The notes: generated by a model from the sequence alone, not told the origin. 38,269 bases of DNA from SAR116 cluster bacterium MED-G04 (GCA_002457135.1 NTKX01000010.1:1-38269); one strand, 5' to 3'; numbered from the stretch's first letter, positions 8,262 through 16,001 are shown. Program-made: numbers and translations.

Positions 8262-9174
8262 TCGTTGCCTTCTGCGCCATCTGGCGGCCCAGCCTGTATT
8301 CCCGGACCGAAATAAAGACGCATGAAAACACCACGATGGCCATGCCCGCAATTTCCATCAGGGCCAGTTTCTCGGACCAGACCGCCCAGCCGATCAGGCT
8401 GGCTACAGGAACCGAGATATAGCGGATCGGCACCAGCACCGCCGCCTCGCCATGGCGGTAGGCTGAGGTAAAGCCGATCTGGACAAACGATGCCGCCACG
8501 CCGAGCAGCAGAATGATCATCAGGTTCCGGTCAAGCACGCTTGCAAACAACCCTGACTCCAGCATCACGATCATGGCCGCAGGATAGGCAATGGCACCAA
8601 TGAGGTTATGCCAGATCGCCACTGATACAGGTTCCTCGGTGCGGCCCAGCAGACGCAGGGTCACCACCAGCAACGCGCCCATAAAGGCTGAGAAAATGCC
8701 GTAGATCGAGCCAATGTTGAAGCCATCGGAAAACGGGTTGGTGATCAGGTAAATCCCGAACAGCCCGATAAAAACCGCACTGCCACGGTAGATACCGACC
8801 TTTTCTTTCAGCACCAGGGGGGAAAGGATGGTGACAAAAATCGCCGAGGACTGGAACAGGGCCGTGGCCTGGCCAAGGCTGGTATGGGCGATCGACAGGA
8901 ACCAGAAAATAATCCCGATATGCCCCGTGATGATCCGCATCAACAGCCTGTCCCAGCGGCTGATTGTCAGCATTGCACGCCCCCGCACCAGCCACGCGGC
9001 CAGGGCCAGGGGCGGGATGCTGAACAGAAAGCGCAGCGACAGAACCACCAGAATAGTGGCCTCAACCGACAGGGTCTTGATCACCATTGAGGTGATGATC
9101 CCCGCCAGCATGGCAACCACCATATAGGCAATTCCAATCATGTTTTCGGAAGCAGGTGTGGAAACCGATGGCAT
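8254..9174 (-). CDS. EamA/DMT superfamily transporter
   Basis: A 306-residue membrane protein with about ten predicted spans arranged as two repeated EamA halves (about residues 12-140 and 155-295). Recognisable stretches are VLSLRFLFSIPPLALAAW in the first half and PIRYISVPVASLIGWAVWSE in the second, typical of RhaT/YdcZ-like drug/metabolite transporters. The direction and substrate are unknown; DMT members usually export amino acids, nucleotides or other small metabolites. An AAAGGA site six bases before the ATG supports the start. It converges with the LysE exporter (8-base overlap). Confidence 0.88.
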   Translation of the reverse strand: MPSVSTPASENMIGIAYMVVAMLAGIITSMVIKTLSVEATILVVLSLRFLFSIPPLALAAWLVRGRAMLTISRWDRLLMRIITGHIGIIFWFLSIAHTSLGQATALFQSSAIFVTILSPLVLKEKVGIYRGSAVFIGLFGIYLITNPFSDGFNIGSIYGIFSAFMGALLVVTLRLLGRTEEPVSVAIWHNLIGAIAYPAAMIVMLESGLFASVLDRNLMIILLLGVAASFVQIGFTSAYRHGEAAVLVPIRYISVPVASLIGWAVWSEKLALMEIAGMAIVVFSCVFISVREYRLGRQMAQKATIS

Positions 9175-9272
9175 TGAAAATCCTTTGCCATCAACCTAAC
9201 GCGGTATGCACCCCAGCACAATGCCGGGGGCAGTTATATTCAAGGGGTATAATATTTTGGAGAGGGGAAGGG

Positions 9273-9752
9273 TCAGGCGGCGGCGACAGCATTACCGGCG
9301 TTGAGGATGGCGGACCATGCCTCATCAACGGTGGTGGCTTTGCGCAGGTTGTCCGCGATCCCTTCGGTGGAAAGCAGGCGTGAGGCCAGGGCAAGAACCG
9401 TCAGGTGTTCACCACCGCCGGTATCAGGCGCCAGCAGCATGAAGACGATATCCACCGGCTCATCATCGCTGGCTTCAAAATCAATGGCTTTATCGAGCGT
9501 GGCCAGAATAGCAATGGGGTTGACCTCATTTGAGGCCAGTGAGCAACGGGTATGCGGAATGGCAATGCCCTTGCCGATGCCGGTGCAGCCAAGCCGTTCA
9601 CGGTCAATCAGCAGGTCAAACACTTCACGCTGGTCAATATGACTGGCACGGCTTGCAGCGAGCTTTACCATCTCCTGCAACACCTGTTTTTTGCTGTTGG
9701 CTTTGAGTCTGATGAATAGATCATCAGGTGATATGAAATTACTGATTTTCAT
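9273..9752 (-). CDS. ptsN: PTS IIA-like nitrogen regulatory protein PtsN (EIIA-Ntr)
   Basis: A 159-residue soluble EIIA domain of the fructose/mannitol type. The phosphorylated histidine is H67 in GKGIAIPHTR, and VFMLLAPDTGGGEHLTVLALASRLL is the second conserved block. In the Ntr phosphotransfer chain (PtsP-NPr-PtsN) it senses nitrogen or phosphoenolpyruvate state and controls targets such as K+ transport and, in alphaproteobacteria, (p)ppGpp hydrolase activity; a Rsh gene is present in this window. It ends the rnd-lptCAB run, but rpoN and hpf, frequent neighbours, are missing. The AGG site used for its start overlaps the end of a tiny upstream reading frame. Confidence 0.93.
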   Translation of the reverse strand: MKISNFISPDDLFIRLKANSKKQVLQEMVKLAASRASHIDQREVFDLLIDRERLGCTGIGKGIAIPHTRCSLASNEVNPIAILATLDKAIDFEASDDEPVDIVFMLLAPDTGGGEHLTVLALASRLLSTEGIADNLRKATTVDEAWSAILNAGNAVAAA

Positions 9753-9756
9753 TAGT

Positions 9757-9864
9757 CTACCTGGGATAGTCTTTCGTATCCCGCACCGCCTCGATGTTGC
9801 ACTTTAAATCAACAAGGGCGTGATAAGGGTTTTGAATGATGCTGTCAAGTATGCTGTCAACCAT
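9757..9864 (-). CDS. Possible small ORF between lptB and ptsN (35 codons)
   Basis: A candidate 35-residue peptide ending five bases before the ptsN start, in the position where rpoN/hpf often occur. It starts MVDSILDSIIQNPYHALVDL and ends KDYPR; the start of the peptide contains a short DSIL/DSII repeat caused by a 12-base direct repeat. I do not recognise a family, and it does not resemble the end of a hibernation factor. No clear ribosome site precedes the ATG. It could be a leader peptide coupled to ptsN, a remnant or chance. The rest of the 164-base gap (9753-9916) shows nothing else I can name. Confidence 0.2.
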   Translation of the reverse strand: MVDSILDSIIQNPYHALVDLKCNIEAVRDTKDYPR

Positions 9865-9916
9865 GTTGGCCTGTATGGTGTCAGCAGAGAGGGATTTTGG
9901 CAATGATCCTGGCAGG

Positions 9917-10696
9917 CTAGCGGTTAAACTGATTGCCCAGGTAGACATCCTGAACAATCCGGTCATTGACCACCGCTTCGGGTGTACCGGACATGATGAC
10001 CGCACCGTCATGCATGATATAGGCCCGGTCAACAATGTTGAGCGTATCGCGGACATTATGATCCGTGATCAGCACGCCCAGTCCATGGCTTTTGAGCTGG
10101 GCAATCAGGTCACGGATTTCACTGATGGCGATGGGGTCAATCCCGGCCAGCGGCTCATCAAGCAGCAGGAAAGTCGGCCTTGCGGCGAGGGCGCGGGCAA
10201 TTTCCACCCGGCGGCGTTCACCACCCGAAAGGGTCAGGGCACTGGCGTTGCGGAGGTGGCCGATATTGAATTCCACCAGCAGTTCTTCCAGCATGATATT
10301 GCGGATTTCGGGATCACTTTCAATGGTTTCCAGAATGGCGCGGATATTCTGTTCAACCGTCAGGCCACGGAAAATGCTGGCCTCTTGTGGCAGGTAGCCG
10401 ATCCCCAGCTGGGCGCGGCGGAATACCGGCAGGTCGGTGATATCGGTCTGATCAATCATCACGCTGCCTTCATCATTCCGGATCAGCCCCGAGATCATGT
10501 AAAAGCAGGTTGTCTTGCCGGCACCGTTAGGGCCAAGCAGGCCAACAGCCTCACCCCGGCGGATATTAAGGGTGACGTTACGGACAACGCGTTTTTTATT
10601 GAATGATTTGCCGATTTGCTGCGCAACCAGCCCCGTCATTCCGGTTGTCTGGTGAACCAGCTTGGGGCCCTTGGTATCATTGGTAGGCTGCTGCAT
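9917..10696 (-). CDS. lptB: LPS export ABC transporter ATP-binding protein LptB
   Basis: A 259-residue ATPase that powers LPS extraction from the inner membrane with LptF/LptG. All ABC motifs are in place: Walker A GPNGAGKTT (55-63), Q-loop at Q104 in YLPQEASIFRG, signature LSGGERRRVEIARAL (156-170), Walker B FLLLDEPLAGIDP (176-188) and the switch His H213. YLPQEASIFR and DEPLAGIDPIA are specific to LptB rather than generic importers. About 20 extra N-terminal residues precede the domain, so the start could also be the internal Met at residue 20. It lies 187 bases downstream of lptA, an unusually wide gap for this block. Confidence 0.95.
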   Translation of the reverse strand: MQQPTNDTKGPKLVHQTTGMTGLVAQQIGKSFNKKRVVRNVTLNIRRGEAVGLLGPNGAGKTTCFYMISGLIRNDEGSVMIDQTDITDLPVFRRAQLGIGYLPQEASIFRGLTVEQNIRAILETIESDPEIRNIMLEELLVEFNIGHLRNASALTLSGGERRRVEIARALAARPTFLLLDEPLAGIDPIAISEIRDLIAQLKSHGLGVLITDHNVRDTLNIVDRAYIMHDGAVIMSGTPEAVVNDRIVQDVYLGNQFNR

Positions 10697-10829
10697 GACA
10701 ATGCCTGTTCATTAACCTTAAATTCGTATTCGATATTGAATGAAAGGTTTATGGCCAGTCAGTCATCACCGTTTTTCAATCCAAATATCATTAACCAATT
10801 CAATGTCGGTTGGCAACATATTCTTTTAA

Positions 10830-10845
10830 AACCCTTTTTCGGGTT
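10830..10845 (-). terminator. Weak hairpin in the lptA-lptB gap
   Basis: On the minus strand AACCC and GGGTT can pair around a six-base A-rich loop, followed by TTAAAA. The five-base stem is weak, but it lies in the 187-base space between lptA and lptB (10697-10883), where attenuation or termination would fit. Nothing else recognisable is present in that gap. Confidence 0.3.
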
Positions 10846-10883
10846 GTGATCAGGCCAGGGGCAATATCCATTTGGTGGAGGGT

Positions 10884-11726
10884 CTAATTGGTGGAGGTGA
10901 AGACACCGCCAACACGGCCGGAATCTGATGTGATGCTGCTGACCCCGGTATCCAGATTGATCTCGGCCCGGTCCCCCTTCATGACATTGGCGCCTTCCAG
11001 CATCTCGACCGAACCTGTCAGGATGGCGATACCGTTATCCTTGGTGTATTCGATTTCATCGGCCCTTGCTTCCTGATTGCCGGTTGCCTTGGGGCTGAAC
11101 ACCTCGGCGTTGCCTATGGCCTGAACAAAGGTGAAATCGTTTTCCTCTTCGTTGAGGGTGGCAAAGACTCGGTTGGCCTTAAGATAGCGTCCGTCATTGA
11201 GCATGATTGCGGCATTGCCCTCAGCCACCACCTCACGCTTGCTGCGGTTATAGACGATGCTGGTTTTGGCCGTGACCTGTTCCCTTGGGCTGACAACCCT
11301 CGGGTTGCCGCCGGTCAGCACGGCGCGATCATCCACCATGTTGTAATCGATCATGTCGGCATTGGCGATGATATCCCCCCGGATCAGCTCGGCCCCGCCG
11401 GACCCCTTGATCCGGGTGATGTTGATATCGCCTTCGCTATTGTCACTCCCGGCCGTTTCGCCTTGCTGCTTGTCGTCATCCTTGTAGCTCGCCTCAATCC
11501 GGTCGGCCTTGAGGGTGATGTCAGCCTGGATTGCAATGGCGTTGCCGATGGCGATATAGAGTTGTTCCTGACGGCGCCATTCAAGGCTGTTATCGGCTTC
11601 CACGATCAGCTTGCCGCTATCATTCTCTTGGGCATACACGGGGTTGGATTGCGGGCTCAGACTGATGGCAAGGCAACATAAAAGGGCAAAAATCGAATTT
11701 GAACGTAAACTGAACTGATCCATCAT
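10884..11726 (-). CDS. lptA: LptA/OstA-type LPS transport periplasmic protein
   Basis: A 280-residue periplasmic protein with an N-terminal signal peptide (hydrophobic core about residues 12-24, cleavage probably after VYA near residue 32). The rest is the OstA/LptA beta-jellyroll, seen as repeats such as ADRIEASYKDD, VEMLEGANVMKGDRAEINLD and the central VTAKTSIVYNRSKREVVAEG. It forms the bridge carrying LPS from LptC to LptD. At 280 residues it is longer than E. coli LptA (185); the extra length includes a low-complexity DDDKQQGETAGSDNSEGD segment near 83-100. Two adjacent ATG codons begin the gene, directly abutting the lptC stop codon, so translation is probably coupled. Confidence 0.9.
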   Translation of the reverse strand: MMDQFSLRSNSIFALLCCLAISLSPQSNPVYAQENDSGKLIVEADNSLEWRRQEQLYIAIGNAIAIQADITLKADRIEASYKDDDKQQGETAGSDNSEGDINITRIKGSGGAELIRGDIIANADMIDYNMVDDRAVLTGGNPRVVSPREQVTAKTSIVYNRSKREVVAEGNAAIMLNDGRYLKANRVFATLNEEENDFTFVQAIGNAEVFSPKATGNQEARADEIEYTKDNGIAILTGSVEMLEGANVMKGDRAEINLDTGVSSITSDSGRVGGVFTSTN

Positions 11727-12425
11727 CTAGTTAACCGGTTGGAACCCCCTGTTGATGACAAGCCGTGACTTGCCGGTAAAAAGTATATCCTCGCTGTTTT
11801 CGGTGATGATCAGCCCGCCTGCACTGATATTGCCGTTCGGGCTGAACCCCCTGACCGGTTTTTCCGATTTCATCATCCCCTTGCCCAGGTCGGCAAATGC
11901 CTCTTCGGTCAGTAATGTATACCCCAGGTCAGGGCGAACAATCACCACACGCCCGCTGAGATTAACAGTTTTGTCACCCCGCATAAACTCCCCATTATTG
12001 GACCGGATGGTGATCGGGTTGCCCGATACGGTATCAACCCTCGCCCGGGGGGAGACCATGTTGACCAGATCAGGCTGGGTGGTGTTTTCAAACGCTGTTT
12101 CCGCAAGAATGACGAAATTTTTGCCTTCCCCCGTGACCCCCTGATACGACACCCCCTCAAGCGCAACAGCCCCTGTCTGGCTGACCGAGGCGTTTTCGGC
12201 GGTAATCTGGACAGCGGTTTCGTCATCATCACCAAAGGAGACGATGGCCACCGTGATCAACGCCACCAGCCCGATGATAACCGTCAGCATAAAGCGGCGA
12301 TTGCGCCGTTGACGGCTGTTTTCGGTGATGCTGTTGGCGGTATCGGACCGGTCGCGTTCACGCGGCGCAAACGCAAACCGCTTGGTCGTGGTCTCATCGA
12401 GGTTGAGTGGGTCGCTCGGTTCCAT
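11727..12425 (-). CDS. lptC: LPS export ABC transporter periplasmic protein LptC
   Basis: A 232-residue bitopic protein. A charged N-terminal cytoplasmic segment of about 43 residues, rich in Arg (RQRRNRRF), is followed by one membrane span (MLTVIIGLVALITVAIVSF) and a periplasmic LptC beta-jellyroll (about residues 75-225) with GVSYQGVTGEGKNFVILAET and GNISAGGLIITENSEDILFTGKSR. It receives LPS from LptB2FG and hands it to LptA. The AGGAAG site five bases before the ATG supports the start. The cytoplasmic extension is longer than in enterobacterial LptC. The TAG stop abuts the lptA ATG. Confidence 0.9.
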   Translation of the reverse strand: MEPSDPLNLDETTTKRFAFAPRERDRSDTANSITENSRQRRNRRFMLTVIIGLVALITVAIVSFGDDDETAVQITAENASVSQTGAVALEGVSYQGVTGEGKNFVILAETAFENTTQPDLVNMVSPRARVDTVSGNPITIRSNNGEFMRGDKTVNLSGRVVIVRPDLGYTLLTEEAFADLGKGMMKSEKPVRGFSPNGNISAGGLIITENSEDILFTGKSRLVINRGFQPVN

Positions 12426-12475
12426 TACCGCTTCCTGCCAGTCTTGTCACTTTAACAGTATAACCCTGACGGGCA

Positions 12476-13114
12476 TTAATGCGAAAAAATATCAATGCCA
12501 TCAAAACCTTCAAGGTCCATCATGGCCCTGGTTCCGATGAAATTGAAACAGGCCCTTGCCGTTTCCATGCGGCCTTCGCGCACCAGCCGTTCATCCAGCC
12601 TCGCCCTGATTTCATGCAGATAAAGCACGTCCGATGCGGCGTAGTTCAGCTGTTCGGGGGTCAGCTCATCCGCGCCCCAGTCCGAAGACTGCTGCTGTTT
12701 TGAAATCTCGCGCCCCACCAGCTCCCTGACCAGCTCACTCAGCCCGTGGCGGTCAGTGTAGGTCCGCACCAGTTTTGAGGCGATTTTGGTGCAATAGACA
12801 GAACCGTTGACCGGGCCGACCGAATGGCTCAACGAAGCCAGATCAAAGCGTGCAAAATGGAACAGCTTTTCAACGCCTTCATCCGCCAGCAACGCTGCCA
12901 GCACCGGGGCGGGTTTCATCGGATGGCCGATCTTGACCAGATGGGCGCTGCCATCACCGGATGAAATCTGCACCAGGCAGAGCCGGTCACGATGCGGGTT
13001 CAGCCCCATGGTTTCGGTGTCAATGGCCACCACCTTGCCCAGATCAAGATCAGCAGGCAGGTCATCGTGATAGAGGTGGATCGGCGTTTTTGGTGAGGGC
13101 ATACCCTGGCTCAT
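12476..13114 (-). CDS. rnd: Ribonuclease D-like 3'-5' exonuclease
   Basis: A DEDD-type exonuclease of about 212 residues that trims RNA 3' ends. Catalytic motifs are visible: exo I VAIDTETMGL (D, E), exo II FHFARFDLASL (Asp), and exo III NYAASDVLYLHEIR (Tyr, Asp). There is no HRDC domain, so it is the short alphaproteobacterial form compared with the 375-residue E. coli RNase D. The frame stays open further upstream to 13444, but the residues before MSQGMPSPKT do not look like the family; ATG at 13114, or 13102, is the likely start. It is the first gene of the minus-strand rnd-lptCAB-ptsN run, a common order in this class. Confidence 0.9.
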   Translation of the reverse strand: MSQGMPSPKTPIHLYHDDLPADLDLGKVVAIDTETMGLNPHRDRLCLVQISSGDGSAHLVKIGHPMKPAPVLAALLADEGVEKLFHFARFDLASLSHSVGPVNGSVYCTKIASKLVRTYTDRHGLSELVRELVGREISKQQQSSDWGADELTPEQLNYAASDVLYLHEIRARLDERLVREGRMETARACFNFIGTRAMMDLEGFDGIDIFSH

Positions 13115-13174
13115 CCTTGGTTGGAAAGTGCCGGAACCATAGCACAGCCCCGCAAGGGACAGCAATATCACCGC

Positions 13175-13203
13175 TTGACCCCCTTTTGCCGCGGTAGCAT
13201 GCT
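13175..13203 (+). promoter_or_regulatory. Candidate sigma70-type promoter for azlCD
   Basis: TTGACC at 13175-13180 and CATGCT at 13198-13203 are separated by 17 bases, in the 112-base space between divergent rnd and azlC. The -35 is good and the -10 poor. It would place transcription start about 15 bases before azlC, consistent with the lack of a visible ribosome site there. Confidence 0.3.
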
Positions 13204-13226
13204 GGATCATCACTGAATTAACAGCC

Positions 13227-13997
13227 GTGTTCATGCTCTCCGCCTTCTCCCGATCCCCTGTCCCTGACGATAATCCGGCACGCCCGCTCAATGACGGTGT
13301 ATGGGCTGCCTTCAGCATCCCCGGGGTCAGTATTTTTGCCAATATGGTGGGGTTTGCGGCGATTGCCCGGCAGGCCGGGTTTGATCTGCCCATGACGCTG
13401 GCCACCACCTTGCTGGTCTGGGGTATGCCCGGGCAGGTCGCCATGGCCTCGCTTCATATCGCCGGTGCATCGCTGCTGGTGATTTTCACCGCGGTCGCGC
13501 TCGCCAATATGCGGATGCTGCTGATGTCGATCTCGGGCATGGAAATGATGGCGCTTAATGAGGGCCGTCACCCGTTCTGGCAAAAGGTTCTGCTGATGCA
13601 GATGCTGGCGATCACCTCATGGGTGCAGATCGGCATGGTGGAGGGGCGTTATTCGAAACCGGGCCTGGTGCGGTATTTTGCCGGTTTTGCCAGCGTGATC
13701 TATGCGCTTGGCATGCTCGGGACACTGGCGGGGTATTATCTTTCGGACTGGGCCAGCCCTGATGTGTTGCGCGCCGTTCTGGTGATCACGCCGCTCTATA
13801 TTCTGCTGATGGTGATCAATGCCCGCCGGATGCTGAACCGGGTGGCCGGGGTTGCGGGGGGTGCGCTCTGCCCTGTTCTTTATCCCGTTCTCGGGGAATG
13901 GTCGATCCTGATCGGCGGTATCGCCGCCGGTACCATGGTGGTGATGGCTGACCGCTTCTGGCAACGCGCCTCAACCGGGGCAGGGGGTCCAGAATGA
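13227..13997 (+). CDS. azlC: AzlC family branched-chain amino acid exporter, large subunit
   Basis: A 256-residue membrane protein with about six or seven spans, the larger partner of the AzlCD (YgaZH) exporter of branched-chain amino acids. Recognisable features are the N-terminal GVWAAFSIPGVSIFANMVGFA region, the LVWGMPGQVAMASL motif, corresponding to the family's SGQFA motif, and FTAVALANMRMLLM, the segment usually reading NLRHLLY. Start is GTG at 13227 or ATG at 13233; neither has an obvious ribosome site, and a candidate promoter lies just upstream. Its stop overlaps the azlD start as ATGA. The NLRH-to-NMRM change suggests a divergent subgroup, so the substrate may differ from valine or isoleucine. 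Confidence 0.88.
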   Translation: MFMLSAFSRSPVPDDNPARPLNDGVWAAFSIPGVSIFANMVGFAAIARQAGFDLPMTLATTLLVWGMPGQVAMASLHIAGASLLVIFTAVALANMRMLLMSISGMEMMALNEGRHPFWQKVLLMQMLAITSWVQIGMVEGRYSKPGLVRYFAGFASVIYALGMLGTLAGYYLSDWASPDVLRAVLVITPLYILLMVINARRMLNRVAGVAGGALCPVLYPVLGEWSILIGGIAAGTMVVMADRFWQRASTGAGGPE

Positions 13998-14314
13998 TTG
14001 AGCTGTGGATAGCCATCCTTCTGGCCTTTGCCGGAACCTTCTGCTGGCGATTTCTCGGGGTCATCATCGGGGACCGCCTGCCCCAGGAAAGCCTCGTGTC
14101 GGTATGGGTCAACGCGGTGGCCTATGCCATGGTTTCGGGGGTGATGATGCTGATTGTTGTCTTCCCATCCGGGCTGGTGGCATCATCCAGCCTGACATCG
14201 CGGCTGGTTGCGCTTTTTCTTGCGCTTGTGGTGATGCTGTGGTGCCGCAATATGCTGATGGCCGCGCTGGCCGGATTGTGCGGATTTATCGCGGTGACAT
14301 ATTTTATTGCCTGA
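13994..14314 (+). CDS. azlD: AzlD family branched-chain amino acid exporter, small subunit
   Basis: A 106-residue membrane protein with four hydrophobic segments, matching AzlD/YgaH. It begins in the first span (ELWIAILLAFAGTFCWRFLG), where the family has a conserved Arg near the end of the helix. It contains the typical VWVNAVAYAMVSGVMMLIVV and final ALAGLCGFIAVTYF spans. It overlaps azlC by four bases (ATGA), consistent with one two-subunit exporter made in stoichiometric amounts. Confidence 0.88.
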   Translation: MIELWIAILLAFAGTFCWRFLGVIIGDRLPQESLVSVWVNAVAYAMVSGVMMLIVVFPSGLVASSSLTSRLVALFLALVVMLWCRNMLMAALAGLCGFIAVTYFIA

Positions 14315-14376
14315 GACTATACTTTGAGAAATACCATCTATATTACGATTTGTTGCTAGAATGCCGGAATTGAAAG

Positions 14377-14811
14377 ATGAATGCCGACGATATTATCAAG
14401 AACCTTGAGCTGAAACCTCACCCTGAGGGCGGCTGGTATACCGAGACCCTCCCCAGTTTTTACGAAGATAATACGCGGGCCCCTGCGTCTGCGATCTATT
14501 TTCTGCTGAAAGAGGGGGAAACAGCGCATTGGCACCGGATTACCGATGCTGTTGAGGTATGGAGCTGGCATGCCGGCTCTTCGCTTTCGCTCTATTCAAG
14601 GCAAAGCCGGAAAAACGCCGTTCAAATAACGACGCTGGGGATGGATATTGCCAAGGGGCAGCGTCCCCAGGCCATTATCCCGGCCGGAACGTGGCAGTCC
14701 GCCAGCGCCAATGAGGGCTGGGTTCTGGCCAGCAACATCGTGGCCCCCGGCTTTGATTTCAATTCCCTGGAGCTGGCCCCGATCGGGTTTGAACCCGGTT
14801 TCGGCATCTGA
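14377..14811 (+). CDS. Cupin_5 (DUF985) family protein
   Basis: A 144-residue single-domain cupin resembling yeast YML079w and bacterial DUF985 proteins. Conserved blocks are LKPHPEGGWYTET at the N terminus, SAIYFLLKEGETAHWHRI with candidate metal or ligand His residues, EVWSWHAGSSLSL, and VPAGTWQSA-like IIPAGTWQSASANEGWVLAS with NIVAPGFDF near the end. The function in the family is unknown, possibly a sugar epimerase-like or small-molecule-binding role. It sits alone between azlCD and the iron-binding protein, with a GGAATTGAAAG sequence just before the ATG. Confidence 0.88.
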   Translation: MNADDIIKNLELKPHPEGGWYTETLPSFYEDNTRAPASAIYFLLKEGETAHWHRITDAVEVWSWHAGSSLSLYSRQSRKNAVQITTLGMDIAKGQRPQAIIPAGTWQSASANEGWVLASNIVAPGFDFNSLELAPIGFEPGFGI

Positions 14812-14869
14812 TCATCAAGCGCTCATCAATCCGCCGATAAATTTTCTTTCATGAAGTCAAAAAAAGAAA

Positions 14870-14897
14870 TTGACTGCGCTTTTTTCTTGTTCATAGT
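14870..14897 (+). promoter_or_regulatory. Candidate promoter of the iron-binding protein gene
   Basis: TTGACT (14870-14875) is followed after 16 bases by CATAGT (14892-14897), matching a sigma70-type promoter moderately. The Fur-type palindrome begins at the last base of the -10, so a bound repressor would block polymerase. Confidence 0.4.
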
Positions 14898-14911
14898 GAT
14901 AATCATTCTCA
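14897..14911. promoter_or_regulatory. Fur-type iron operator
   Basis: TGATAATCATTCTCA matches the 7-1-7 Fur consensus TGATAAT-N-ATTATCA at 14 of 15 positions and is an imperfect palindrome. It lies 24 bases before the start of a periplasmic ferric-iron-binding protein gene and touches the candidate -10, the expected place for iron-dependent repression. Irr, another iron regulator in this class, uses a TTTAGAA-like site and fits less well. Confidence 0.75.
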
Positions 14912-14934
14912 TTGTCAGGCTAAAGGAAAGTTTA

Positions 14935-15939
14935 ATGAAGTATTTTTTGTCCATCGTTTTGATGGCTCTCGGCATCAGTCAGGTCAATGCCGCCGAGCTC
15001 AATGTCTACTCATACCGCACGCCCGCCTTGCTGCAGCCGTTTCTGGATGCCTACACGGCTGAAACAGGAACAACGTTCAATATTGTCCACGCCCCCAAGG
15101 GCCTGGCCCAGCGCCTGCAAGCTGAGGGCAAATCATCCCCGGCTGATCTGGTCCTGACCGTTGATGTCTCCCGGGTCAGTGAATTGAAGGATCTGGACCT
15201 GCTGGCCCCGATTGCATCCAGTGTCATCAATGAGAGGGTGCCAGCCTATCTCCGTGATGAAGATGATCTCTGGACAGCGCTGTCCCTGCGGGCGCGTATT
15301 ATCGCCATCGCCAAGGATCGTGTCCCCGAAGGCGCCATTACCCGGATCGAAGACCTGGCCAAGCCTGAATGGAAAGGGCGTGTCTGCACCCGCAAGGGCA
15401 GCCATGTCTATAACCGGGCGCTGCTGGCCTCGCTGATCGCCCATCTGGGTGAAGAAAAGGCCGAAGCCTGGGTCGAAGGCCTGGTCAGCAATCTGGCCCG
15501 CCGCCCGCAAGGCAATGACCGGGCCCAGGCCAAGGCCATGTTTGCCGGTGAATGCGATGTTGCGGTGATGAACACCTATTATGTCGGCAAGATGAAATAC
15601 AACGAAAAGAACCCTGAGCAGAAGAAATGGGCAGCGGCCATGGGCATCGTCTACCTCAATCAGGATGATCGCGGCCAGCATCTGAACATTTCGGGTGGCG
15701 GTATCGTCAAGTATTCCAAAAATCAGGATGCCGCGAGGGCGTTTCTCGAATGGCTGACAGGGGATGAGGCCCAGCGCATCTATACCTCCGTGAACTATGA
15801 ATTCCCGGTCAACGCTGCGGTTTCCCCTGATACGGAAGTGGCATCATGGGGGTCGTTCAAGCCTGACACCCTGCCTATTTCAGCCCTCGCCGAAAACGCA
15901 ACAAAGGCGCAAATGGTTATCGATCGGACAGGTTGGTAA
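14935..15939 (+). CDS. Fe(3+) ABC transporter periplasmic substrate-binding protein (FbpA/FutA type)
   Basis: A 334-residue periplasmic protein. The signal peptide is about residues 1-19 (MKYFLSIVLMALGISQVNA), then ELNVYSYRTPALLQPFLDAY, the usual mature N terminus of the FbpA/FutA/AfuA family. The adjacent tyrosines Y215-Y216 in VMNTYYVGKM are the classic ferric-iron ligands; NISGGGIVKYSKN is also typical. The start at 14935 has an AAAGGAAAG site and the signal peptide, whereas the open frame upstream (from 14851) covers the operator. It should capture ferric iron for an FbpBC-type importer, but no permease or ATPase gene is adjacent. A strong hairpin follows the stop. Confidence 0.92.
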   Translation: MKYFLSIVLMALGISQVNAAELNVYSYRTPALLQPFLDAYTAETGTTFNIVHAPKGLAQRLQAEGKSSPADLVLTVDVSRVSELKDLDLLAPIASSVINERVPAYLRDEDDLWTALSLRARIIAIAKDRVPEGAITRIEDLAKPEWKGRVCTRKGSHVYNRALLASLIAHLGEEKAEAWVEGLVSNLARRPQGNDRAQAKAMFAGECDVAVMNTYYVGKMKYNEKNPEQKKWAAAMGIVYLNQDDRGQHLNISGGGIVKYSKNQDAARAFLEWLTGDEAQRIYTSVNYEFPVNAAVSPDTEVASWGSFKPDTLPISALAENATKAQMVIDRTGW

Positions 15940-15972
15940 AATCTCCCCAACGATGCCATTCTGTGTATCTGG

Positions 15973-16001
15973 AAAAGCATCAGCCTCTGGCTGGTGCTTT
16001 T
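15973..16001 (+). terminator. Rho-independent terminator of the iron-binding protein gene
   Basis: AAAAGCATCAGCC and GGCTGGTGCTTTT form a 13-base stem with one G-T pair and a three-base TCT loop, ending in TTTT, 33 bases after the stop codon. It is the clearest terminator in the window and supports a single-gene transcript. Confidence 0.8.

Noticed and set aside
9211-9229. Hairpin CCCCAGCA/TGCCGGGG upstream of the EamA gene
   Set aside because: A stable eight-base stem with one wobble, but no T run on either side and located in the 98-base gap between ptsN and the EamA gene; not enough to call a terminator.
14851-14934. Longer N terminus for the iron-binding protein (start at 14851)
   Set aside because: It would place two hydrophobic segments in tandem and cover the operator and promoter; the ATG at 14935 has a strong ribosome site and a normal signal peptide.
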